From Myxococcales bacterium (lineage in GTDB: Bacteria > Myxococcota_A > Bradymonadia > Bradymonadales > Bradymonadaceae), in contig SLJM01000168.1 in NCBI GenBank assembly GCA_007135085.1, forward strand, positions 1 through 40,261: a stretch of DNA of 40,261 bases. The letters run 5' to 3'. How positions within the stretch are numbered: position 1 is the stretch's first letter; the number at the start of each line of letters is the position of its first letter. Below the pieces are notes generated by a model, which was not told the origin of the DNA, searched no databases, and worked only from the letters and a program-made list of their open reading frames with translations. This document shows positions 15,441 through 23,940 of this stretch, piece by piece. Both the position numbers and the translations under genes were made by a program.

Positions 15441-16493
15441 TTAACGGTGAGCCGAGCTGGTCTTACGCTCGGTGCGTCCCAGGGACATCGAGGATTGGGC
15501 ACGGATGTCATATCCCGTAAAGCCCCGGCCGTCGAGGCTCGACAGTCGATCCTCGGCAATGGGGCCGAGCATGGCGGCGTTATCAGTACATAGTCGCGGA
15601 GGAGCCACGAAGAGGTCAACATCGGCGCCGATGCAGGACTTTCTGGCGAGTTGGCGAAGTCGGTGATTGCAAGCCACTCCGCCGGAGAGAACCAATCGTT
15701 GCACATCGTTTTGCCGGCAGGCGGCCAGAGCTTTCATGACCAGGACGTCGACCACCGCTTCCTGGAAGGAGGCGCAGAGGTCTGCCAGATCCTGACCTTC
15801 TGGAATGCCCGCCTCGTCGAGATGGAGGGAGACCGCCGTCTTGAGGCCGGAAAACGAAAAATCCAAGTTTTTACGGGTCCACATAGGCCTTGGAAAATCA
15901 TGGCGCGAGGGATCGCCGTTTCTGGCCAGGCGATCGATGGCCACACCGCCGGGATAGGGCAATCCCAGCATCTTGGCCACTTTGTCGAAGGCCTCACCGG
16001 CGGCGTCATCTCGGGTTCGTCCGAGCAGTTCATAATCGCCGAGTCCGTGGACTACATAGAGATCGGTGTGGCCACCGCTGACGATGAGCCCCACATAGGG
16101 AAAGGTGGGGCGATTCATTTCCTCCAGATCGAGGAGCACCGTCGTCAGATGGGCCTCCAGGTGGTTCAACCCCACACAGGGTCGATCGAAGGCGTAGGCC
16201 AGGGCCTTGGCGGTTTCGATACCGACGAGCAAACTCCCCACCAAACCGGGGCCGGCGGTTACACCGAAGCCCTCGATGTCTTCCAGGGCCACTCCCGCCT
16301 CATCGAGGGCGTCCTCGATGACCCGGTGGACGTCGCGAATATGGTTGCGGCTGGCCAACTCGGGCACCACACCACCGTAGCGTCGATGGACCGGGATCTG
16401 GCTCGCCACTGCATTGGCCAAAATGGATCGACCGTCTTCGACGACGGCCGCCGAAGTTTCGTCGCAACTGGACTCGATTGTAAGTACTAGCAT
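15441..16493 (-). CDS. tsaD: tRNA N6-adenosine threonylcarbamoyltransferase
   Basis: A 350-residue member of the Kae1/TsaD/Qri7 family, which transfers the threonylcarbamoyl group to A37 of ANN-decoding tRNAs with TsaB and TsaE. Conserved parts are TIESSCDETSAAVVEDG, GGVVPELASRNH, GPGLVGSLLVG, NHLEAHL (the metal-binding HxxxH), LIVSGGHTDLY, DDAAGEAFDKVAKMLGLPYPGG, FSFSGLKTAV and LSGGVACNHRLR. The start ATG at 16493 is fixed by alignment; the frame continues upstream only through repeat DNA. No Shine-Dalgarno site precedes it: the leader is the CCCACCACCC arm of the 16.5 kb element. The small roadblock-like gene follows 18 bp downstream. Confidence 0.96.
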   Translation of the reverse strand: MLVLTIESSCDETSAAVVEDGRSILANAVASQIPVHRRYGGVVPELASRNHIRDVHRVIEDALDEAGVALEDIEGFGVTAGPGLVGSLLVGIETAKALAYAFDRPCVGLNHLEAHLTTVLLDLEEMNRPTFPYVGLIVSGGHTDLYVVHGLGDYELLGRTRDDAAGEAFDKVAKMLGLPYPGGVAIDRLARNGDPSRHDFPRPMWTRKNLDFSFSGLKTAVSLHLDEAGIPEGQDLADLCASFQEAVVDVLVMKALAACRQNDVQRLVLSGGVACNHRLRQLARKSCIGADVDLFVAPPRLCTDNAAMLGPIAEDRLSSLDGRGFTGYDIRAQSSMSLGRTERKTSSAHR

Positions 16494-16733
16494 TGGACTG
16501 CGGGTGGTGGGTGGTGGGTGGTGGGTGGTGGGTGATGGGAACGGCAACGGCGGAACTAAAACTACAGAACTACAATGGCAACGGCGGAACGGCAACGGAA
16601 ACGGTGGGTGGTGGGAACGGCAACGGCGGACGATACGTCTTGCCACCGATGTGTTGTGTAGTTGGCAGTAGCAGTGGCAGTGTCGTTAAGCAGTTGCCGT
16701 TCCCACTACCCACTACCCACTACCCACCACCCC
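16494..16733. repeat. Long hairpin element F with GGGTGGTGGGT arms
   Basis: It exactly fills the space between the tsaD start and the stop of the large regulator upstream on the minus strand. The left arm begins GGGTGGTGGG (16501 on, five copies), then GGGAACGGCAACGGC; the right arm ends GCAGTTGCCGTTCCCACTAC with further CCCACTACCC words to 16733. The arms are largely complementary. The middle has repeats of ACGGCAACGGCGGAAC. The right half shares CAGTAGCAGT and GTGTCGTT with the single-arm element at 5541-5610. RNA from here would fold into a long stem just ahead of tsaD. Confidence 0.7.
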
Positions 16734-19700
16734 CTAATACTGCGTTTCCAAAAATTGCTTGAGTTGGCTGGCCCGGCTGGAGCTGGGCTCGGTTCCCGAC
16801 TCTTGATAGCTCTGGAAGGCCTGCTGGGCGTCGCCGCCGCGGCCGGCGATATGATAGACCGTGGCCAACTCCAGATAGAGATCGGCAGTACGCACGCCAA
16901 GGCTCTGGGCTCGATTTAGCTGGGTGATCGCCAGGTCGAGTTGGTGATCGTCGTGAGCTGCCTGGCCGTAGAGAAACGCCACCTGGCCATTGTTGGGAGC
17001 TCGTTGGGCGAGCTGCCCGGCCAGGGTCAGGGCGTCGTCGATTTGCTCCTGAGAGATGAGCGATCGAAGCTCGCGAATCTGCTCATTGACGGTCGGGCCA
17101 GTGGGCTGGGCCGGCTCGTCGGGCTCAGCCGGAGCTTCCTCGGCGCCGGCCGCTTCTTCTTCGGCGGCGGCAAGCGCTGCTGCCTCTTCTTCGGCTGCCA
17201 GTCGAGTGTTGACGAGCTCTGCGACGTCATAGGCATCGAAGTCGACGTCGACGCCAAGTGATTCACCGAATTCTTCGGCTTCCTCGGTGGCCTGAGCCAG
17301 AAGCCGGGCCTCTTCGTCGACCTCATCTTCTTCGGCAGGTTCTTCTTCGACGGCGGCCAGGCCTTCTTCCTCCGGCTGGAACGGCTCGGCCATGGCGATT
17401 TCTTCTTCGACAGCGGCCTCATCGGTCTCGGGGTCATCAGGTGATGACAGCACCGTATAAGCAGCCAGCAGCATGGCCACGAGAGCGCCGAAGGCGGCGA
17501 GCAATACGAATTTTTGACCCCGGTTAGAACCCTGGGCCAGGTCGTCTTCGAAATGTTCTTCGAATTCGTGGATTTCGTCGCCGGCCTCGAAAAAGGATTC
17601 CTCCGACGATGAGGTGACGACCTTTTCAGCCGGCTCATCGTCTGGCTGGTCTTCAACGCTCTCTTCTTCTGCTTCGCCTTCGTCGGCCTGCACTTCTTCT
17701 TGTGCTTCTTCTTCTTCAACCTCGGGCTGTTCTTCAACCTCGGGCTGTTCTTCAACCTCGGGTTGTTCTTCAACCTCGGGCTGTTCTTCAACCTCGGGCT
17801 GTTCTTCAACCTCGGGTTGTTCTTCTTCCTCGGGTTGTTCTTCTTCCTCGGGCTGTTCTTCAACCTCGGGCTGCTCTTCAACCTCGGGCTCTTCTTCCTG
17901 AACTGGTGCCTCTACTGCTTCTTCTTCGGCAGGTTGTTCGGGTTGTTCTTCGTCGCGCTCGAAGTCGGCGGTGTCCACCAGGGAAGCCTGTTCGTCGGCG
18001 TCGTCTTCATTATCTGTTGAGGGAGACTCCGCTTCTTCGGTCGCCAGTTCTTCTGAAGGTGCCTCCTCTTCCTCATCCTGGGGAATGGTGACCGGTGTGT
18101 TTTCACTATCGCCGGGCATTTGAGGGCGACGTGAGGGAGTCTGGCTCAGATCGTATTCAGTGGTGACGATCTTCTGGTCTTCGGCGTGGCGCTCGACGAT
18201 GGCCTCTGGTTCGACCATGAGCTCTTGTGGCGGATAATCCTGTGTGGTCTCGAAGGTTTCCTCGTCGAAGGCAGGGTGAAGATCTTGGTCAATGCCTTCG
18301 TCTTCAGCTTTCGCTTCCAGGTCAGGAGCCTCGAAGGCCTCGACGGTGGGAGCTTCCTGATCGACCCTCTGGACGTTCTGTTTCGGATCTTCTTGTTCTG
18401 GGTCTGCCCGATCCTCGACGGGAGCGGCGTCGAAGACCTCGTCTCCCGAAGTCGCCGGCTCTTCGCTCGCCAGGGTTTCTTTTTCTCGGCGCTCTCTTTC
18501 CTCTTTTTTCTTTTTTTGAAGTTCTTTGATCTCGTCCGGTACGCCGATCCTGGAAGTGGTCACATTCTCGCGAGAAGGTGCTGATTGTGAAGCCTGCTCA
18601 TCGCCAGGTTGGTCGTCATCGGTCAGAGCTCCAACCAGAGCCGGCGCCGAGAGGGGAGTGGTCGTGCGTTTGCGGCGTGAAACCCGGGCTTCATCTTCGT
18701 CACTGACGTTTTCATCGTCGAGGGTTTCACCCCGTTGTTCGGCCAGCCGCCGCGCCTCTTCGTTTCGGCGCAGTAATTCTTGCTCTTCAAGCTGGCGCAG
18801 CCCGTCGGCCTGAAGGTTGGGCTTATCTCCATCGGTGGATGCTGCTGTTTTGCGAATCTCGTTGGCGGCACCGCTGGGCTCGACCGGTGCTTCTGGCTGG
18901 GGTGCCTCTTTTTCGTCTTCGTCACTGCTCTGAACAGGTGCAGCGTCGTCGTCACTCCAGTGGAATTTCCAATGGCCCCCTCCGGAATCGTCTCCGCCTT
19001 TGGTTTTTGAAGGTTGTTGGTCCTCGTCGTCGCGAGGCAATTCTTCGGTATCGATTTCTTCTTCGGGTTCCGTGAATTGACCGACCGGGGGCTTGCTGAT
19101 TCGGTCAGTATGGACCTCGTCATCATCGGGGAAGTCGTCGGAAGCGCTGTCCTCTTCGTCTTCCACGGTGGAGAAGGGAGATAGAGAATCTTGGTCAGCC
19201 TCGGGATCGCCGAGCCATTCGTCGAGGGTGGTGGGAGCTCTCTCGCTGGTCAGGCTCTGGGCGCCGGCAGGGGTGACGTCGAGGAGAATGTCGTCATCGA
19301 GAAGTTTGCGCACGATCTGGAGGGTCGTGATATCGTCGACGGGGCTGTCGTCGATCACTTCCTGGAGCTGACGGTAACCGTCGAAGAGCCTGACCAGGCG
19401 TTGGACTTCCGGCGGGAGTTTCTCCAATACCGCCGGCAGCCGTTGGTAATCGGCCTCGAAGGTGCGCTCCAGATCGGGCAATGTGGTGATCAGGTCATTC
19501 CACATGTCGAGGCGGCGGATGCCCTCCATCAGCAGTGAGGACGAGTCTTTTTCGATATGGTCGGCGCGGCGGATATTTTCGTGATAGCTCAACACGAAAT
19601 CGCCTTCGGGCCAGAGCATGATCCGATAGACCGCGTCTTCGCCCTGGAGTTTTCCGCAGACCGCGTCGAGGACGTTGCCCTCACGGAAGAAGATAGCGCC

Positions 19701-20210
19701 CTGGCGACCGTTTCGGTGGACCCGAATCGAGCCCGAGCGCAGCTCTTCCTCGATGCTCTGCAGCAGGTCGATCATGGTGATGTCGCTCAGATCGCCCTCG
19801 ATCTCCTCGACGTCGGACTCGCTGAGCCGCTCCCGGGTGCGTCGCTGCAATAACAACTCCGCCCGAGTGGTCACCTCTTTGATATAGATCGGTTTGGTCA
19901 GGTAGTCGTCGGCGCCGAGCTCAAAAGAACGCATCTTCTGGGTCAAAGAGCGATCGTTGGTCAAAAAGATCAACGGCAGGTCTTTGGTAGTCGGATCGAC
20001 TTTGAGATCGGCACAAAATTCCAATCCGTCGCCGTCAGGCAGAGAAGTGTCGCAGATGATGAGCGCCGGGGCTTCATCGGCGATAAGCCTGTGGGCTTCG
20101 CCGATAGAGTCGGTGATCACCACCCGATGGCCAGCCTTCTTGAAGCTGACTTCAAGGACCTTCTGGCTCTTGGTATCGGCGTCAACTATGAGGATTGTTT
20201 CGTTCGCCAC
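16734..20210 (-). CDS. Receiver + PATAN/DUF4388 + acidic repeat + TM + TPR-like regulator
   Basis: A 1158-residue protein. Residues 1-120 are a response-regulator receiver ([19 protein letters not shown], phospho-acceptor Asp in [12 protein letters not shown], Thr in IFLTND, Lys in YLTKPI). About 131-245 match DUF4388/PATAN ([55 protein letters not shown]). A long acidic, Pro-rich region follows, including ten tandem P-E-V/E-E-E-Q units at about 773-832. One membrane helix ([20 protein letters not shown]) lies near 898-920, and the C-terminal 130 residues look like tetratricopeptide helices ([32 protein letters not shown]). Receiver at one end and periplasmic TPR at the other suggests signalling across the inner membrane. 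The GTG at 20210 follows AGGAG by five bases. The stop abuts element F. No cognate kinase is adjacent. Confidence 0.85.
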   Translation of the reverse strand: MANETILIVDADTKSQKVLEVSFKKAGHRVVITDSIGEAHRLIADEAPALIICDTSLPDGDGLEFCADLKVDPTTKDLPLIFLTNDRSLTQKMRSFELGADDYLTKPIYIKEVTTRAELLLQRRTRERLSESDVEEIEGDLSDITMIDLLQSIEEELRSGSIRVHRNGRQGAIFFREGNVLDAVCGKLQGEDAVYRIMLWPEGDFVLSYHENIRRADHIEKDSSSLLMEGIRRLDMWNDLITTLPDLERTFEADYQRLPAVLEKLPPEVQRLVRLFDGYRQLQEVIDDSPVDDITTLQIVRKLLDDDILLDVTPAGAQSLTSERAPTTLDEWLGDPEADQDSLSPFSTVEDEEDSASDDFPDDDEVHTDRISKPPVGQFTEPEEEIDTEELPRDDEDQQPSKTKGGDDSGGGHWKFHWSDDDAAPVQSSDEDEKEAPQPEAPVEPSGAANEIRKTAASTDGDKPNLQADGLRQLEEQELLRRNEEARRLAEQRGETLDDENVSDEDEARVSRRKRTTTPLSAPALVGALTDDDQPGDEQASQSAPSRENVTTSRIGVPDEIKELQKKKKEERERREKETLASEEPATSGDEVFDAAPVEDRADPEQEDPKQNVQRVDQEAPTVEAFEAPDLEAKAEDEGIDQDLHPAFDEETFETTQDYPPQELMVEPEAIVERHAEDQKIVTTEYDLSQTPSRRPQMPGDSENTPVTIPQDEEEEAPSEELATEEAESPSTDNEDDADEQASLVDTADFERDEEQPEQPAEEEAVEAPVQEEEPEVEEQPEVEEQPEEEEQPEEEEQPEVEEQPEVEEQPEVEEQPEVEEQPEVEEQPEVEEEEAQEEVQADEGEAEEESVEDQPDDEPAEKVVTSSSEESFFEAGDEIHEFEEHFEDDLAQGSNRGQKFVLLAAFGALVAMLLAAYTVLSSPDDPETDEAAVEEEIAMAEPFQPEEEGLAAVEEEPAEEDEVDEEARLLAQATEEAEEFGESLGVDVDFDAYDVAELVNTRLAAEEEAAALAAAEEEAAGAEEAPAEPDEPAQPTGPTVNEQIRELRSLISQEQIDDALTLAGQLAQRAPNNGQVAFLYGQAAHDDHQLDLAITQLNRAQSLGVRTADLYLELATVYHIAGRGGDAQQAFQSYQESGTEPSSSRASQLKQFLETQY
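17713..17892 (-). repeat. In-frame 18-bp tandem repeat (ten units) coding acidic hexapeptide
   Basis: On the plus strand the unit reads TTCTTCAACCTCGGGCTG with C/T and AAC/TTC changes; there are ten units, 180 bp. They code for PEVEEQ or PEEEEQ in the regulator. As a perfect multiple of three, unit gain or loss by slippage would change length without breaking the frame. Confidence 0.9.
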
Positions 20211-20362
20211 GCGAACTCCTTGCAAAGATCCGATGCACACAAGACCGGTCCCGAATGGTAATCGGTGCGCCTAAATCACACAAGGTGTTACGGCTATCAG
20301 GGAACAGACCGAGCCGGTAGGTCACTCTTGGCGTTTTTAATGCCTCAAAATTCGGCGTCATT

Positions 20363-20463
20363 GTCGTGGGTCTTGAACTGCGCGCTCCGAGGATCAAGTA
20401 GATTTGGAGTACCGAGGTGATCGCAGGGCGTCGTTCAAGACCCACGACCCAGGACCCAGTAGT
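20363..20463. repeat. Palindromic element D with perfect 16-bp arms
   Basis: GTCGTGGGTCTTGAAC (20363-20378) is exactly repeated in inverse at 20433-20448. On the minus strand the core reads AACGACGCCCTGCGATCACC and further on CTTGATCC, the same order as in elements A and C. The element ends right at the TAA (20464-20466) of the MBL-fold gene, so it is that gene's 3' flank. The rest of the gap (20211-20362) should contain the regulator's promoter; I see nothing else there. Confidence 0.7.
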
Positions 20464-21120
20464 TTAGGAGACAAGTCCGCGAAGGAAGGGGTTGGTCTGT
20501 TTTTCCTGGGCGATCGTGGTGGTCGGGCCGTGGCCGGGGAGGATGATCGTATCATCCGGCAATTGGGCGACTCGCTGCAGGGATTGGCGCATGGCCTGAG
20601 GGCTGGAGCCGGGGAGGTCGACGCGGCCCACGCTTCCGGCGAAGATGACGTCGCCGCCGAAAAACAGGCCATCTTCTTCGAGATAAAAGGCCACCGAGCC
20701 GGGGCTATGACCGGGAAGCAACATGATCTTTGCTTCCAATTGCCCGACGTTGACGACCTGACCCTCTTCGACGTATTGATCGACCGAAGGCAACGGCTCG
20801 ATCTGAAAACCGAACATCAGCCCCTGCTGGACGGCGGCGTCGTAGACGGGCTGTTCCAGGGGATGCAAAAAGATGGGCGCCTCCGAGAGCTCCCGTAGAT
20901 CGTTGAGACCGGCTACGTGGTCGATATGGGCGTGGGTCTGCCAGATGGCGTTAAGATCCCAGCCCTGCTCGTCGATGGTGGCCATCATCTCTTTTGCATC
21001 ACCGCCGCCGTCGATGATCACCGCCTGGTTGGTCTTCCGACATCCCAGGATGTAGATCGAGGTCTGGATCGGTCCGACGACCCGGGAAAAGACGGCCAGA
21101 TTGTCGCGTTGAATTTCCAT
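20464..21120 (-). CDS. MBL-fold metallo-hydrolase (glyoxalase II/YcbL-like)
   Basis: A 218-residue protein of the glyoxalase II-like branch of the metallo-beta-lactamase fold. The dinuclear site is complete: THAHIDHVAG (H-x-H-x-D-H), the His in LLPGHSPGSVAFYL, the Asp in FFGGDVIFAGSVGRVDLPGS and the last His in ILPGHGPTTTI. The short length without the substrate-binding C-terminal helices of true glyoxalase II fits the YcbL type, thioester hydrolases of uncertain substrate. The ATG at 21120 matches the family start (MEIQRDNLAVF) though its ribosome site is weak; the frame is open 39 codons further. It is divergent from the deoxynucleoside kinase, with 49 bp between start codons. Confidence 0.9.
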   Translation of the reverse strand: MEIQRDNLAVFSRVVGPIQTSIYILGCRKTNQAVIIDGGGDAKEMMATIDEQGWDLNAIWQTHAHIDHVAGLNDLRELSEAPIFLHPLEQPVYDAAVQQGLMFGFQIEPLPSVDQYVEEGQVVNVGQLEAKIMLLPGHSPGSVAFYLEEDGLFFGGDVIFAGSVGRVDLPGSSPQAMRQSLQRVAQLPDDTIILPGHGPTTTIAQEKQTNPFLRGLVS

Positions 21121-21169
21121 CGTTGTATCTCGTTTTGGTAGTAATTGCCGTATTTGTGGCCCACCGACC

Positions 21170-21883
21170 ATGACACAGACCAAAGATCCTCGCCAGATCA
21201 TCGAAGTCGATCGCTCCCGTCCGGCGGAGCGTACCAAGCGTGCTCGACAGGAGCAGGTGGCGCGACGTGATCCGGCGCGACGTTATATCGCCGTGGCCGG
21301 TACGATCGGCGCAGGTAAAAGCTCGCTCGTCGAGTTTTTATGCCAGCGATACGAGATCGAGCCCTATTTCGAGCCCAACGAGGAAAATCCCTATCTGGCC
21401 GATTTCTACGAGGATATGGAGAAGTGGAGTTTTGCCAGTCAGATCTATTTTCTGACCGCAAAATTCCGCCTCCACTTAGAGCTCGACGCCACCCGCCATA
21501 ACGTCATCCAGGATCGTACGATCTGGGAGGACGCCGAGATCTTTGCTGAGAATTTATATCAGCAGGGGATGATGGACCAGCGCGACTACGAGACCTACCG
21601 CCGCCTCTACGATTCGGTGAGCACCCAGATCCAGCCCCCGGATCTGATGATCTATCTGCGATGCCCCATCAAGGCCGTCAAAAAGCGGATCGCCACCAGA
21701 GGTCGCGAGATGGAGCAGAATATCCCCCACGCCTATCTGAAGCGATTGCATCACCTCTACGAGGATTGGATCGACTCCTACGATCTGTCGCCGCTGGTGA
21801 TCATCCCCTCCCACAAATTGGACTACGCCACAGATCTGGTGGATTGCCACGACATCCTGACCACCATCGAGAAATATCTCTAG
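21170..21883 (+). CDS. Deoxynucleoside kinase (dAK/dGK/dCK family)
   Basis: A 237-residue protein of the deoxyribonucleoside kinase family, which phosphorylates purine or pyrimidine deoxynucleosides for salvage. It has the P-loop GTIGAGKSSLVEFL (about residue 44), FEPNEENPYLADFYEDMEKW, SQIYFLTAKFRL, the DR-containing IQDRTIWEDAEIFAENLY, and the lid RIATRGREMEQNIPHAYLKRL followed by YEDWIDSYD. Bacterial members usually begin within a few residues of the P-loop strand; here 38 basic, Arg-rich residues precede it and no other start is visible, so the extension may be real. Specificity cannot be told. The stop TAG is followed at once by the duplicated palindrome. Confidence 0.9.
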   Translation: MTQTKDPRQIIEVDRSRPAERTKRARQEQVARRDPARRYIAVAGTIGAGKSSLVEFLCQRYEIEPYFEPNEENPYLADFYEDMEKWSFASQIYFLTAKFRLHLELDATRHNVIQDRTIWEDAEIFAENLYQQGMMDQRDYETYRRLYDSVSTQIQPPDLMIYLRCPIKAVKKRIATRGREMEQNIPHAYLKRLHHLYEDWIDSYDLSPLVIIPSHKLDYATDLVDCHDILTTIEKYL

Positions 21884-22099
21884 CTCACCCAATCTGTTAG
21901 CTCACTCAGTCTGATTCACCGGCGACACAAGGTCACCGGGGTCTTAACCATCGGGATCTTACCGCCCCCGGCTACCTTGTGTGGCCGGAGCGAGAGATTG
22001 GTGCGCTAGCTCACCCAATCTGATTCACCGGCGACACAAGGTCACCGGGGTCTTACCGCCCCCGGCTACCTTGTGTGGCCGGAGCGAGAGATTGGTGCG
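21884..22099. repeat. Tandemly duplicated palindrome between convergent genes
   Basis: Two copies of a palindrome of about 95-110 bp. Each has CACCCAATCT paired with AGATTGGTG, CCGGC with GCCGG, ACACAAGGT with ACCTTGTGT, and CCGGGG with CCCCCGG. The second copy runs from about 22008 to 22103 and reads TCTTACCG in the loop; the first (from 21884) has 15 extra loop bases and a partial second left end (AGCTCACTCAGTCTG). The copies touch the stop codons of both flanking genes; the minus-strand stop (22100-22102) is inside the last repeat. It could serve as a two-way terminator. Confidence 0.85.
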
Positions 22100-23842
22100 C
22101 TAGATATTTTCGCGGGTCTTCTTGATGTGGCGGCTCAGGGTGCGGACTCGCTCGAGGCGCTGGTCGACGTCGGCGATAAGCTCTGTGGGGTCCGGGGTGT
22201 CTTTGACCTCCAATTGGACCTGCTCCAGGGCCTCTTCGACCTGGCTATAGAGTCGATCGCCGGCGTTTTCGATAAATTCTTTGAGGCGATCGCCGTATTC
22301 GTGAATCATGCGAAGCAATTCCTCTTCGATGATCTCGCTGGCGCGGCGAATAGATGAGACCCCTTCTTCGCGGGCCCGTTCTTTGATCTTCTCGTCGACC
22401 TTGCCTTTGAGAAAGAAGGCCAGCACCGGCGTGGCCAGGGTGAGCACGCCGCCGACCAGGGCGTTGGCGAAGAGCAGGACTGAGACGCCCAGAGTGCCCA
22501 GAGCGAAGACGCTGACGTCGTAGCCGATGGTGTCCACGTCGAGATCGAGGTCGCCGTAAAGACCGAGCTCCTCGCGCAGAGTGCCCATGACTTCGCGCAG
22601 AGAGGCATTGGTGATCTCGATGATCTCTTCCGCCAGTTCCTCGAGGCTGTCGGCGATCTGCTGGCCCTCTTCTTCGAGCCATTCCTTGTAGGTGTCCTGG
22701 ATCCAGTCTGCAAGGTAGCGCTTGACGTCTTTGGCGTCGGCCCGCTCGATCTGGATGGGCAGGGCTTCCACAAAATTTTCGCTAAAGACCCGCAGGTTAT
22801 GGCGAGTGGTGGCGGCGATGCCGCCGACGCGCTCGTCGACGCGATCGAGGTTTTCGGCGATGAGGCGCCGCGATTCCCGCAATTTCTGGTGGACCGCGGC
22901 GATCCGTTTTTCCAGATCTTCTTTTTCCAGCCGATAGCCCTGGCGTTTGATCGCCAGGTTCTGCTCCATCATGGCGGCCACGCGCAGGGCGCCACCGAGG
23001 GCGCTGTCCAGGACGATGGCCTCCTTTTGTTCGCGCACGAATTGGCGCACATATTCGCGAAAGGCCTGGAACGTATCGTCGGCCTCTTCGCCTTTTTTCT
23101 GCCTTTCCAGAGCGTCGCGGGCGGAAAAGGCGAAGAGCTCAACGGGCCCGATCAACGTCTCCAGCCGTTGCCGTGCATAGGCCTCGACCTCTTTTGCCTC
23201 CGCTTCGTTGAGGGCGTCCACTTTGCCCAAAACGAAGAGGATTCGCTCTCGGTTGGCCTTGAGCAGCCTGTCGCGAATGAAGGTGATCTCGCTCTTTTTG
23301 AGAACCTGGGTGGCGTCCAGGACGTATAGAATCACGTCCGCCCGAGGTACGTACCCGTAGGTGATCTCCACTTTCTGGCGAGAGATATCGTTGACGCCCG
23401 GGGTATCGACCAGGACCAGGCCGTCGTCCAAAAAGGCGTTGGGGTAGGCGATCTCGACGAACTCCGGTTCCTCGTCGTCTTCTTCGACGTCGCGGATCGC
23501 CGGGCCGAGATCTTCGTAGGCCAGGTCGATAAAATCCTGTTGCCGCGGAGGTTTGATGCGGGCCTTCGGTTCTTCGCCGTGGACCAGGTGGGTGATCACC
23601 GCCGTGGTAGGGGTAATCCCCATGGGCAACACGTCCTCCCCGAGCAGAGCATTGACCACGGTGGTCTTGCCGTGATTGAACTCGCCGAGCACCACGAGGG
23701 TGACGTTACCGCTGGTCAACGCCGGCAATCGCTCTTCTTCAACCTCGCGCTTCAGAGAGTTCAACCCGGACTGGCCGGCCATCTCGGCCAGTTCCTGGTA
23801 AAATTCGATGATATGGTCGCGAGTGACGGTGGGTTCGGTCAT
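22100..23842 (-). CDS. Dynamin-like GTPase
   Basis: A 580-residue protein of the bacterial dynamin superfamily. The G domain has the P-loop LGEFNHGKTTVVNALLG (about residue 54-70), the switch MGITPTTAVIT, DTPGVNDIS (G3) and LGKVD (G4, GKVD instead of TKxD/NKxD). A helical stalk follows (VREQKEAIVLDSALGGALRV, KEDLEKRIAAVHQKLRES) and a hydrophobic segment at about 440-480 (VSVFALGTLGVSVLLFANAL, VGGVLTLATPVLAFF) that probably acts as a paddle or membrane anchor, then an amphipathic end (RASEIIEEELLRMIHEYGDR). Such proteins remodel or protect membranes. The ATG at 23842 has AGGA seven bases upstream. Upstream on the same strand are an M48 peptidase and an FHA protein. The family call is firm; function is open. 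Confidence 0.88.
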   Translation of the reverse strand: MTEPTVTRDHIIEFYQELAEMAGQSGLNSLKREVEEERLPALTSGNVTLVVLGEFNHGKTTVVNALLGEDVLPMGITPTTAVITHLVHGEEPKARIKPPRQQDFIDLAYEDLGPAIRDVEEDDEEPEFVEIAYPNAFLDDGLVLVDTPGVNDISRQKVEITYGYVPRADVILYVLDATQVLKKSEITFIRDRLLKANRERILFVLGKVDALNEAEAKEVEAYARQRLETLIGPVELFAFSARDALERQKKGEEADDTFQAFREYVRQFVREQKEAIVLDSALGGALRVAAMMEQNLAIKRQGYRLEKEDLEKRIAAVHQKLRESRRLIAENLDRVDERVGGIAATTRHNLRVFSENFVEALPIQIERADAKDVKRYLADWIQDTYKEWLEEEGQQIADSLEELAEEIIEITNASLREVMGTLREELGLYGDLDLDVDTIGYDVSVFALGTLGVSVLLFANALVGGVLTLATPVLAFFLKGKVDEKIKERAREEGVSSIRRASEIIEEELLRMIHEYGDRLKEFIENAGDRLYSQVEEALEQVQLEVKDTPDPTELIADVDQRLERVRTLSRHIKKTRENI

Positions 23843-23881
23843 TGGGGGGTCCTGAATTCTGGGCAATTATCGAAATTTCTT

Positions 23882-23933
23882 ATGGAGCGCGGGCTGCGAG
23901 CCCGCATTTGCGGCCAGGCTGGCCGCGCTCCAT
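23882..23933. repeat. Cloverleaf palindrome (outer stem with two inner hairpins)
   Basis: The outer arms ATGGAGCGCGG (23882-23892) and CCGCGCTCCAT (23923-23933) are perfectly complementary. Inside are GCGGGCT-GCG-AGCCCGC (23889-23905) and GCGGCCAG-G-CTGGCCGC (23910-23926), each a strong hairpin of its own and competing in part with the outer stem. It lies between the dynamin-like gene and the M48 peptidase gene. The GAGCGCGGGC...CCGCGCTCC shape resembles dispersed palindromes I remember from other environmental bacteria. Confidence 0.8.
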
Positions 23934-23940
23934 TGCTCCA

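Noticed and set aside
17713-17892. CRISPR-like regular repeat
   Set aside because: Units are 18 bp without spacers, in frame and coding; this is a tandem coding repeat, not a CRISPR array.
17614-18020. Open frames rich in Ser/Cys or Phe/Leu repeats on the plus strand
   Set aside because: They are the opposite-strand reading of the acidic 18-bp tandem repeat in the regulator gene.
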